From DATBDM01 sp036269915 (GTDB taxonomy: Bacteria > Actinomycetota > Thermoleophilia > Solirubrobacterales > Solirubrobacteraceae): a DNA stretch of 5,708 nt. The notes beneath the pieces are model-generated. The model searched no databases. It was not told the origin of the DNA and saw nothing but the letters and a program-made list of their open reading frames with translations. The DNA is taken from contig DATBDM010000288.1 in the NCBI GenBank assembly GCA_036269915.1, positions 1 to 5,708 on the forward strand, written 5' to 3'. This document shows, piece by piece, positions 1 through 5,130 of this stretch; positions within the stretch are counted from its first letter, which is position 1; each line of letters opens with the position of its first letter. The translations under genes and the position numbers were made by a program.

Positions 1-204
1 GCGGAGCTGTCGGTGGTCGGCTTCGACGACCTCGAGATCGCCCGCCTGCTCGACCCGCCGCTGACCACGGTCGCCGCCGACGCCGAAGCGCTGGGCGCGG
101 CGGCCTTCGACGCGCTCCACAAGCTGCTCGAGGGCGGCACCCCGCCAGCCGAGCGCGTCATCCCCGTCCAGCTCATCGTCCGCGGCTCGACGGCCCGACT
201 CTAA
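1..204 (+). CDS. LacI-family transcriptional regulator, C-terminal fragment (5' end outside window)
   Basis: The open frame enters from the left edge in frame 1 and ends at TAA 202-204, giving 67 residues. The sequence reads as the last part of a LacI/GalR effector-binding domain (periplasmic-binding-protein fold): S-V-V-G-F-D-D near the start, then the usual L-x-P-P-L-T-T-V strand, a helix with G-x-x-A-F-D-A-L, and the closing V-I-P-V-Q-L-I-V-R-G-S-T strand that family members have just before the C terminus. Such proteins are cytoplasmic repressors that bind palindromic operators and release them on binding a sugar or nucleoside. The DNA-binding helix-turn-helix and most of the ligand pocket lie outside the window, so the effector and target genes cannot be named. 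The stop codon sits inside the first unit of the palindromic repeat cluster. Family assignment is firm; specificity is unknown. Confidence 0.9.
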   Translation, partial: AELSVVGFDDLEIARLLDPPLTTVAADAEALGAAAFDALHKLLEGGTPPAERVIPVQLIVRGSTARL

Positions 205-295
205 ACGGGGTCTGACCCCCTTTAGCTAAACGGGGTCAGACCCTCTTTAGGTAAACGGGGTCTGGCCCCTTCATGGAGGGGCCAGACCCCTTCAT
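201..295. repeat. Cluster of four near-palindromic GGGGTC-W-GACCCC elements
   Basis: Unit 1 (201-225) is a 25-bp odd palindrome with arms CTAAA/TTTAG around GGGGTCTGACCCC and one C/C mismatch (206/220). Unit 2 (226-250) repeats it with the centre base switched to A (238) and mismatches at 231/245 and 232/244. Unit 3 (251-275) keeps TAAACGGGGTCTG but has a changed right arm. Unit 4 (273-295) is shifted: its GGGG block starts at 278 rather than 282, and it is palindromic around A284. GGGG blocks start at 207, 232, 257 and 278, so the first three are spaced exactly 25 bp. The core centre alternates T, A, T, A, so the units alternate in orientation. This resembles REP/BIME-type intergenic repeats. 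No transposase gene is visible nearby, and the function (terminator, mRNA-end protection, protein binding or passive repeat) is inference. Confidence 0.85.
257..290. terminator. Perfect 14-bp hairpin, possible terminator or mRNA 3'-end structure of the LacI-family gene
   Basis: GGGGTCTGGCCCCT (257-270) is the exact reverse complement of AGGGGCCAGACCCC (277-290), leaving a 6-nt loop TCATGG. It lies 53 bp past the repressor stop codon and before the next plus-strand gene, where a terminator would be expected. The stem is very GC-rich, but only TT follows it (291-292) rather than a T-run, so it does not meet the classic rho-independent pattern. It may instead stabilise the transcript end. The hairpin is plainly visible; its role as a terminator is inferred. 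Confidence 0.4.
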
Positions 296-309
296 CTGCG
301 GTCAACCTT

Positions 310-338
310 GTCATACGTAGTACGCTGGTACGTATGAC
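310..338. promoter_or_regulatory. Perfect 10+10-bp inverted repeat, operator-like, overlapping a start codon
   Basis: GTCATACGTA (310-319) and TACGTATGAC (329-338) are exact reverse complements separated by 9 bp (GTACGCTGG). TACG recurs at 314, 321 and 329. The right arm covers the ATG at 334-336 of the small exported protein gene. The element is distinctly less GC-rich than its surroundings. A near-consensus -35 (TTGTCA, 308-313) lies in the left arm, and a TANNNT hexamer (TACGCT, 321-326) lies in the spacer; the latter would suit a leaderless transcript starting at about 334. A dimeric repressor site (TetR-, GntR- or MarR-like) or an mRNA hairpin that hides the start codon are both possible. 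No regulator gene in the window can be matched to it. Confidence 0.5.
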
Positions 339-720
339 CCTTCCCACCACACTCCTCAGCGCAGCCGTTGCGCTGCTCGTGGCCGGGGGCTCGGAGGTCG
401 CCGGAGCGCCGGCTCAGGGCGCTGCCGACAGTGCCCGGCCCCTCGTCGTCGTCGCGAGCCCCGCGCTCGCCGCCGACCCGCGGGCGCGGGCCGTGATCGC
501 CGAGGCCGACGCGCAGCTGCGCGTGCCTCGCTCCCCGACCGAGCAGCTCTCCGTCACCCATCTGTTCGCCGCCCGCGGGGCGACGATCGTCGGCGCCGGC
601 CTCGACCGGCGTGTCGCGGTCGACCCCGTCGCCGCGCACTACCCGGCATCCCGCTTCATCCTGCTCGCCGCGCGGCCGAGCCTCCAAGGGCTCGAGACCG
701 CGCTGCGGGTGCCGCGCTGA
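334..720 (+). CDS. Small putative exported protein of unknown function
   Basis: This 128-residue protein is not recognised as a named family. Residues 5-18 form a hydrophobic, Ala/Leu/Val-rich segment like a signal-peptide core, with a plausible A-P-A|Q cleavage after residue 27. The usual basic n-region is absent, since no Lys or Arg occurs before residue 35. The mature part has no cysteine. It contains a hydrophobic strand P-L-V-V-V-A-S-P (36-43) and a stretch at 79-110 (A-A-R-G-A-T-I-V-G-A-G-L, then P-V-A-A-H-Y-P-A-S-R-F-I-L-L) that recalls the repeating beta-alpha pattern of BMP-type/periplasmic-binding proteins, where a G-x-G-F-x-x-x-x-x-x-V-A-x-x-Y-P-x-x-x-F segment is common. At this length it could only be part of such a domain. 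The ATG at 334 has no visible Shine-Dalgarno and lies inside an inverted repeat, so leaderless translation or a later start is possible. Its stop is 3 bp from the converging infA stop. Confidence 0.6.
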   Translation: MTLPTTLLSAAVALLVAGGSEVAGAPAQGAADSARPLVVVASPALAADPRARAVIAEADAQLRVPRSPTEQLSVTHLFAARGATIVGAGLDRRVAVDPVAAHYPASRFILLAARPSLQGLETALRVPR

Positions 721-723
721 CTG

Positions 724-942
724 CTACCGCGTGCGGTAGACGATGCGCCCGCGGTTGAGGTCGTAGGTCGAAAGCTCGACGCGGACCTTGTCGCCCGGGT
801 TGATGCGGATGCGGAAGCGCCGCATCTTGCCGGCCAGGTGGGCGAGGACCTCGTGCCCGTTCTCCAGCTTCACGCGGAAGAGCAGGTTCGGCAGCGCCTC
901 GGTGACCTCTGCATCGACGATCAGCTTCTCTTCGACGGCCAT
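724..942 (-). CDS. infA: Translation initiation factor IF-1
   Basis: The 72-residue product is the standard length for bacterial IF-1, a single S1/OB-fold protein that binds the 30S A site and works with IF-2 and IF-3 to place initiator tRNA. Diagnostic segments are E-A-L-P-N-L-L-F-R-V (15-24), L-E-N-G-H (26-30), A-H-L-A-G-K-M-R (34-41), I-R-I-N-P-G-D-K-V (45-53) and Y-D-L-N-R-G-R-I-V-Y-R (60-70). I chose the ATG at 942-940 over the in-frame GTG at 951 because GGAGGT (complement of 950-955) lies 7 nt before the ATG and because it gives the canonical M-A-V-E-E-K start. The gene is not next to rpmJ, rpsM, rpsK or rpoA, its usual partners; its neighbours are a GST upstream and a convergent exported protein 3 bp downstream. 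It may be a lone or second copy. It has its own promoter and a long leader. Confidence 0.97.
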   Translation of the reverse strand: MAVEEKLIVDAEVTEALPNLLFRVKLENGHEVLAHLAGKMRRFRIRINPGDKVRVELSTYDLNRGRIVYRTR

Positions 943-1097
943 GCCGTACACCTCCAGGTTCGAATGTGAAGGCCTTCGGTCGCGCGGTGTGGTGACCGCG
1001 GCTAGATCTGTGCGACACGCGCGTGAAGCGGCGCCACAGGGAAACCCGCACGAAGGCGTACATCCATTTTAGACGGATCCGCGCGGTTTGACACACG
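943..1097 (-). promoter_or_regulatory. infA promoter and 5' leader
   Basis: On the minus strand a TAAAAT -10 box (complement of 1066-1071) is preceded by a 17-bp spacer and a GTGTCA -35 (complement of 1089-1094; 4 of 6 match TTGACA). This predicts transcription from about 1059 and a leader of roughly 115 nt. Within the leader, CGCGGT/ACCGCG (983-988 and 995-1000) can form a 6-bp stem with a 6-nt loop, and 968-977 (GAAGGCCTTC) is a perfect 10-bp palindrome just before the Shine-Dalgarno. The A/T run around the -10 stands out from the GC-rich background. The boxes are visible; their activity is inferred. No recognised riboswitch or RNA family is apparent. Confidence 0.55.
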
Positions 1098-1715
1098 TCA
1101 TGCGCGCGGCATTGCGCCGACGCGCTCGATCCACGCCCGCAGCCGCGGGTGGGAGCCGTCACTCGCGAGCTCGCGCTCGAGCACGCGGTGGAAGAGCTCG
1201 TCGTCGTCGTTCGGACGCCCGGCGGCGTACTTGAGGAACGGATACGCGGCGCAGTCCGCGGCGCCGAAGGCGCTGAAGAGGAAGTCGCCGCCGCCGAGCA
1301 GGTCCTCGAAGACCGCGAGCCATCCGCGCAGCCGCCGCGACGCGATCGCGACCGCGGCGGGGTCCGCGCCGGCGCCTCGCTCGAGCTCCGCGGCAATCGC
1401 GTTGGGCGGTCGCTTCCAGACCCCGTCGAACCACTCGAGGAAGACCGCGACGCGCGCCGCTCGCACGGGATCTGCAGGGAAGAGCGGCGGTTGCGGCCAC
1501 CCCCGCTCGAGGTAGCGGAGGATCCGCAGCGAGTCGCTGACCACCTGCCCGTCGTGCTCGAGCACGGGCACGAGCGGCTGCCCGCTGACCGCGATCACCG
1601 GCGAGCGGTCGGCGTAGTCGATCCAGACTCGCTCGACGCTCAGCCCCTTGTGCCCCAGCGCCAGCGCGACACGCTCCACGTTGGTCGACCACGGGGCGCA
1701 GTAGAGACGCAGCAC
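1098..1715 (-). CDS. Glutathione S-transferase-like protein
   Basis: The 205 residues fit the two-domain GST size and layout. Residues 1-72 form the thioredoxin-like domain: L-Y-C-A-P-W-S-T-N-V-E-R-V (4-16), the L-V-P-V-L turn with the expected cis-proline at P50, then D-G-Q-V-V-S-D-S-L-R-I (55-65), where D61-S62 occupy the usual glutathione gamma-glutamyl contact site. Residues 85-205 form the helical domain, including F-S-A-F-G-A-A-D-C-A-A-Y-P (147-159), which corresponds to the conserved capping-box/ADxxxxP region. C6 or S10 could be the catalytic thiol or hydroxyl. Many high-GC actinobacteria use mycothiol rather than glutathione, so the true thiol or substrate is uncertain. The start is GTG at 1715; AGGG lies only 2 nt before it, so the Shine-Dalgarno is poor, but the next in-frame ATG is near the C terminus. 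The gene is divergent from the phosphorylase (53-bp gap). Confidence 0.88.
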   Translation of the reverse strand: MLRLYCAPWSTNVERVALALGHKGLSVERVWIDYADRSPVIAVSGQPLVPVLEHDGQVVSDSLRILRYLERGWPQPPLFPADPVRAARVAVFLEWFDGVWKRPPNAIAAELERGAGADPAAVAIASRRLRGWLAVFEDLLGGGDFLFSAFGAADCAAYPFLKYAAGRPNDDDELFHRVLERELASDGSHPRLRAWIERVGAMPRA

Positions 1716-1768
1716 TACCCTGATGCTCGCACGATTGCCCGCTCCCCATCCCTGGAACGATCCGCACC
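1716..1768. promoter_or_regulatory. Divergent intergenic region between GST-like gene and phosphorylase
   Basis: These 53 bp must carry or overlap the start signals for both flanking genes. I see no convincing -35/-10 pair in either direction and only a weak GGAA (1754-1757) ahead of the phosphorylase ATG. Promoters may extend into the coding sequences, or one or both mRNAs may be leaderless. Confidence 0.4.
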
Positions 1769-3916
1769 ATGCCCAACGGCCAGTCCGACCTCGCCCGCGC
1801 CGCCGAGACGCTCGCGTCCCAGTTGCCCGAGCCGCTCACGCCGCTTGCGCGTCTCGCGTACAACTACCGCTGGTGCTGGACCCCCGGCGGCGATGAGCTC
1901 TTCCGCTCGATCGACCCGCTGCGCTGGCAGCAGTGCGCCGGCAACCCGGTCCGCATGCTGCAGGAGGTCGGGCCCGAGGCGTGCCGGCGCGCCGCGGCCG
2001 ACGATGACCTGCTCCGCCGCGCACTCGAGCTCGAGGCCACGATCGACGCCGACCTCTCGCGCGACGCCGCTGCCGGACCCGTCTCCCCCGACCGGCCCGC
2101 CGCCTACTTCTGCGCCGAGTACGCCGTCCACGCGTCGCTGCCGATCTACTCCGGCGGCCTCGGCGTGCTCGCCGGCGACGTCGTCAAGGAGGCGTCCGAC
2201 ATGGCGCTGCCGCTCGTCGCGGTCGGCCTCATGTACCGCCAGGGCTACTTCCGCCAGCGCATCGACGCCTGGGGCTGGCAGCACGAGTACTGGGTCGACA
2301 CCGATCCCGACCGCGTCCCTGCCGCCCTCGTCACCGGCGACGACGGCCTGCCGCTCACGATCACCGTGCCGATCCGCGGCGTCGACGTCGTGGCCCAGGT
2401 GTGGCGCGCCGACGTCGGCCGCGTGCCGCTCTACCTGCTCGACGCCGACCGTCCTGAGAACGACCAGGTCACGCGCTGGATCACCTCACGCCTGTACGTC
2501 GGCGATCCGGACACGCGCCTCGCGCAGTACGTCCTGCTCGGCGTCGGCGGCATGCGTGCGCTGCGGGCGATGGGCATCGACCCCGGGCTCGTGCACCTCA
2601 ACGAGGGCCACGCCGCGTTCGCCGCGCTCGAGGCCGCGCGCCAGGAGGTCGAGCGCGGGGCGAGCTTCGAGGAGGGCTTCGAGGCCTCTCGCTCGCGCAC
2701 GATCTTCACGACCCACACGCCGGTCCCGGCGGGCAACGACACCTACGACGCGGGCCTCGTCGCCGACACGCTGCGCGGCCTCACCGACGACCTCGGCGTC
2801 GACCCCGACGCCGTCATCCGGCGCGGCCGGACCCATCCCGACGACGGCTGGGAGCCGTTCGGCGTGACGCAGTTCGCGCTGCGCGCCAGCCGCGCGGCGA
2901 ACGGCGTCAGCCGCCGCCACGGCGAGGTCGCGCGCGAGATGTGGCAGGGCATGTGGCCCGGGCGGCCCGTCGACGAGGTCCCGATCACCTACGTCACCAA
3001 CGGCGTGCACGTGCCGACCTGGCTGAGCGCGCCGATGCGCGAGCTGCTCGACCGCCACCTCGGCGACGGCTGGACCGAGCGCGCCGCCGACGCCGACACC
3101 TGGGCGCCGGTCGACGGCATCCCCGACGAGGAGCTGTGGGCGGTCCGCAACCGCCAGCGCGCGGAGCTCGTCGAGTACGTCCGCGCGAAGAGCATCGCCG
3201 ACCGGCTCGCCCGTTCGGAGCCGCGCGAGTACGTCGAGGCTGCCGCGCACGCGTTCTCGGGCGACGTGCTGACGATCGGCTTCGCCCGCCGGCTCGCGAC
3301 CTACAAGCGGCTCAACCTCCTCGCCGAGCACATCGACGAGGCGCTCGACCTGCTCGGCGGCGACCGCGGCGTCCAGATCCTGCTCGCCGGCAAGGCGCAC
3401 CCGCGCGACGACGACGGCAAGCGCATGGTCCAGCAGCTCTTCGCCTCCAAGGGCGTCCCCGCCGCCGCCGCGCGCACGGTGTTCCTCGACGACTACGACG
3501 TCTCGATCGGCGCCCGGCTGGTCTCCGGCTGCGACGTCTGGCTCAACCTCCCGCGCCCGCCGCTGGAGGCCAGCGGCACGTCGGGCATGAAGTCGGCGGT
3601 CAACGGCGGCCTGCAGCTGTCGGTGCTCGACGGCTGGTGGGCGGAGGGCTACGACGGCTCCAACGGCTGGGCGCTCTCGGGGGACGTCGACCACGACCAC
3701 GACGCGCAGGACCATCGCCACGCCCAGGAGCTGTTCTCCACGCTGCGCGAGCAGGTCCTGCGCGAGTTCCACGACCGCGACGAGCAGGGCATCCCGCGCG
3801 CCTGGATCGCACGCGTCAAGGCGTCGCTGCGGACCAACGGTCCCGGCTTCGCCGCCGGGCGGATGCTGCGCGACTACGAGTCGCGGCTCTACGAGGCCGG
3901 GGCGAGGACCGGCTAG
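1769..3916 (+). CDS. glgP: Alpha-glucan (glycogen) phosphorylase, short GT35 form
   Basis: The enzyme releases glucose-1-phosphate from the non-reducing ends of glycogen or maltodextrin using inorganic phosphate and pyridoxal phosphate in the cytoplasm. The 715 residues begin with the N-terminal region seen in mycobacterial-type phosphorylases (L-A-Y-N-Y-R-W-C-W, about 29-37). Next come Y-S-G-G-L-G-V-L-A-G-D (127-137), H-L-N-E-G-H (276-281), T-H-T-P-V-P-A-G-N-D (315-324), V-T-N-G-V-H-V-P-T-W (about 410-419), and G-F-A-R-R-L-A-T-Y-K-R (504-514). The phosphorylase signature E-A-S-G-T-S-G-M-K-x-x-x-N starts at E600, with K608 the expected PLP Schiff-base lysine. From memory, mycobacterial GlgP is about 860 residues; the chain here stops soon after the R-M-L-R-D-Y-E-S-R-L-Y helix, so it lacks the roughly 150-residue C-terminal extension but keeps the catalytic core. 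No glgB, glgC or glgE neighbour is present. Its TAG overlaps the convergent stop of the acidic protein. Confidence 0.95.
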   Translation: MPNGQSDLARAAETLASQLPEPLTPLARLAYNYRWCWTPGGDELFRSIDPLRWQQCAGNPVRMLQEVGPEACRRAAADDDLLRRALELEATIDADLSRDAAAGPVSPDRPAAYFCAEYAVHASLPIYSGGLGVLAGDVVKEASDMALPLVAVGLMYRQGYFRQRIDAWGWQHEYWVDTDPDRVPAALVTGDDGLPLTITVPIRGVDVVAQVWRADVGRVPLYLLDADRPENDQVTRWITSRLYVGDPDTRLAQYVLLGVGGMRALRAMGIDPGLVHLNEGHAAFAALEAARQEVERGASFEEGFEASRSRTIFTTHTPVPAGNDTYDAGLVADTLRGLTDDLGVDPDAVIRRGRTHPDDGWEPFGVTQFALRASRAANGVSRRHGEVAREMWQGMWPGRPVDEVPITYVTNGVHVPTWLSAPMRELLDRHLGDGWTERAADADTWAPVDGIPDEELWAVRNRQRAELVEYVRAKSIADRLARSEPREYVEAAAHAFSGDVLTIGFARRLATYKRLNLLAEHIDEALDLLGGDRGVQILLAGKAHPRDDDGKRMVQQLFASKGVPAAAARTVFLDDYDVSIGARLVSGCDVWLNLPRPPLEASGTSGMKSAVNGGLQLSVLDGWWAEGYDGSNGWALSGDVDHDHDAQDHRHAQELFSTLREQVLREFHDRDEQGIPRAWIARVKASLRTNGPGFAAGRMLRDYESRLYEAGARTG

Positions 3917-4158
3917 ACGTCCTCCTTCTCCTCCTCGTCGGACTCGCCGTAGTCCACGTCGGACTCCTCGAGCTCGTCGAAGCCCGCGGCGTCCTGCGTG
4001 ATCCGGCTCGTCCCGTGCTGGTCGTCGTGGCGGGCGTGCTCGATGAGCTCCTCCTCGGACTCCTCGAAGCCCTCGGACTCGCCCTCGCCCGCCTCGATCA
4101 GCGGCGCGAGCGCGGGGTCGACTGGGTCATCGGGGTCGGTGGGCCATTCGGGTGCCAT
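3913..4158 (-). CDS. Small, highly acidic conserved-type protein of unknown function
   Basis: The 81-residue product has about 31 Asp/Glu against 3 Arg/Lys, so it carries a strong negative charge. It has a Pro/Asp-rich N terminus (W-P-T-D-P-D-D-P-V-D-P, 5-15), a core E-A-G-E-G-E-S-E-G-F-E (22-32) followed by L-I-E-H-A (38-42) and H-D-D (44-46), and a Y-G-E-S-D segment (70-74) before an acidic tail. I recognise this layout, with its E-G-F-E, L-I-E-x-A and Y-G-E-x-D blocks, as a small uncharacterised protein seen in Actinobacteria, but know of no function; the composition suggests a largely disordered chain. It is real rather than a shadow of the other strand: AGGAGG (complement of 4166-4171) lies an ideal 7 nt before the ATG. 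Its stop codon overlaps the phosphorylase stop tail to tail, and it is divergent from the epoxide hydrolase. Confidence 0.85.
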   Translation of the reverse strand: MAPEWPTDPDDPVDPALAPLIEAGEGESEGFEESEEELIEHARHDDQHGTSRITQDAAGFDELEESDVDYGESDEEEKEDV

Positions 4159-4205
4159 GGGGAGTCCTCCTCGGCGTCGTCGGAGCGTGCACCGGGCATG
4201 CTGGC
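4159..4205. promoter_or_regulatory. Compact divergent start region of acidic protein and epoxide hydrolase
   Basis: Only 47 bp separate the two start codons. The minus-strand Shine-Dalgarno (complement of 4166-4171) takes part of it. On the plus side an ATG at 4198 opens a three-codon reading frame (ATGCTGGCATGA) whose TGA overlaps the ATG at 4206. No clear promoter boxes are visible, so the promoters probably lie partly inside the opposing coding regions. Confidence 0.4.
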
Positions 4206-5129
4206 ATGAGCATGGCGTTCCCGGAACCCACGTCGGTCGACGCCGGCGGCCTGCGCATGGAGGTCGCCCTCGCGGGGGCCGGCCCGGCGGTCGCGCTGCT
4301 GCACGGCTTCCCGGAGCTGTGGTGGTCGTGGCGGCATCAGATCCCCGCGCTCGCCGAGGCGGGCTTCTCCGTCGTCGCGCCCGACATGCGCGGCTTCGGC
4401 GGCACCGACGCGCCCGAGCCGATCGAGGCCTACGACGTGCTCACGCTCGCCGGCGACGTCGTGGCGCTGATGGACGCGCTCGGGCACGAGCGCTTCGCGG
4501 TCGTCGGCCACGACTGGGGCGCGAACGTCGCCTGGGAGCTCGCGCGCTCGCACCCGGGGCGCGTCCGGGCGGTCGCCGGCCTGTCCGTCCCGTTCGTGCC
4601 GCGCGCACCCGCGCCGCCGATGGCGATCCTGCGCCGCCACCTCGGCGACGGCTTCTACATGGTCTGGTTCCAGGAGCCGGGCGTCGCCGAGGCGGCGCTC
4701 GAGGCCGACGTCCGCCGCACGCTGCGCACGCAGGAGGTCTGGGACGCCGACTGGGCGATGCGCGACGGCGACGATCCGCCGCGGCCGGTGTTCTGGACCG
4801 AGGACGACGAGGCGCGCTACGTCGCCGCGTTCACCCGCACCGGCTTCCGCGGCGGCCTGAACTGGTACCGCAACGTCGACCGCAACTGGGCGCTGACCGA
4901 GCCCGTCGGCGACCGCCGGATCGAGCAGCCGGCGCTGTTCGTCACCGGCTCGCGCGATCCCGTCCGGCGCTTCATGCCGGAGCAGGCGATGGACGGCTGG
5001 GTCAGCGACCTGCGCGGCACGGTCGTGATCGAGGGCGCCGGCCACTGGGTCCAGCAGCAGGCGCCCGCAGAGGTCGAGGCGGCGCTCCTCCCGTTCCTGC
5101 TCGAGCACGGGCGGGCAGGAGACTCATGA
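4206..5129 (+). CDS. Epoxide hydrolase (alpha/beta hydrolase fold)
   Basis: The 307-residue product matches soluble epoxide hydrolases, cytoplasmic enzymes that open epoxides to diols through a covalent Asp-ester intermediate. In order: the oxyanion-hole motif H-G-F-P at 33-36, followed by E-L-W-W-S-W-R; the nucleophile elbow G-H-D-W-G (101-105) with D103 as nucleophile; cap-domain tyrosines Y151 (G-F-Y-M-V-W-F-Q) and Y221 (L-N-W-Y-R-N), which fit the pair that activates the epoxide oxygen; the acid D251 (G-S-R-D-P); and the base H280 (G-A-G-H-W). An Asp nucleophile with two cap Tyr points to epoxide hydrolase rather than esterase or haloalkane dehalogenase. I chose the ATG at 4206 (M-S-M-A-F-P), with 4212 as a close alternative; an in-frame ATG at 4152 would add an unrelated leader and run across the acidic gene's start. 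The Shine-Dalgarno is weak. Only 1 bp separates its stop from the next gene. The natural substrate is unknown. Confidence 0.93.
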   Translation: MSMAFPEPTSVDAGGLRMEVALAGAGPAVALLHGFPELWWSWRHQIPALAEAGFSVVAPDMRGFGGTDAPEPIEAYDVLTLAGDVVALMDALGHERFAVVGHDWGANVAWELARSHPGRVRAVAGLSVPFVPRAPAPPMAILRRHLGDGFYMVWFQEPGVAEAALEADVRRTLRTQEVWDADWAMRDGDDPPRPVFWTEDDEARYVAAFTRTGFRGGLNWYRNVDRNWALTEPVGDRRIEQPALFVTGSRDPVRRFMPEQAMDGWVSDLRGTVVIEGAGHWVQQQAPAEVEAALLPFLLEHGRAGDS

Positions 5130-5130
5130 G

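Noticed and set aside
201..295. CRISPR array
   Set aside because: The units are directly adjacent with no unique spacers, and each is itself palindromic.
292..687. 131-codon minus-strand frame opposite the small exported protein
   Set aside because: Arg/Gly/Glu-rich with no signal or motif, it begins inside the inverted repeat region of the other strand; the plus frame has a signal-like start and typical third-position GC.
952..975. GGTTCGAAT resembling a tRNA T-loop (about 957-965)
   Set aside because: The flanking bases do not form a T stem, there is no acceptor stem or anticodon arm, and the region is the infA leader on the other strand.
1088..1093. Consensus TTGACA on the plus strand
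   Set aside because: No -10 follows at 16-18 bp, and what lies downstream is the minus-strand GST-like gene; the same bases are better explained by the infA -35 on the opposite strand.
2486..3772. 428-codon open frame on the minus strand inside the phosphorylase gene, and similar long frames (plus 1149-2867, plus 2941-4209, minus 4098-5108, plus 3998-5305)
   Set aside because: These are shadows of real genes in GC-rich DNA: the products are low-complexity Arg/Ala/Pro/Gly-rich chains with no recognisable motifs, while the overlapping frames have clear family signatures.
4152..4205. Extended N terminus of the epoxide hydrolase from ATG 4152
   Set aside because: It would add 18 residues unlike the family, overlap the start of the acidic gene, and lack a ribosome site; M-S-M-A-F-P at 4206 fits family starts better.
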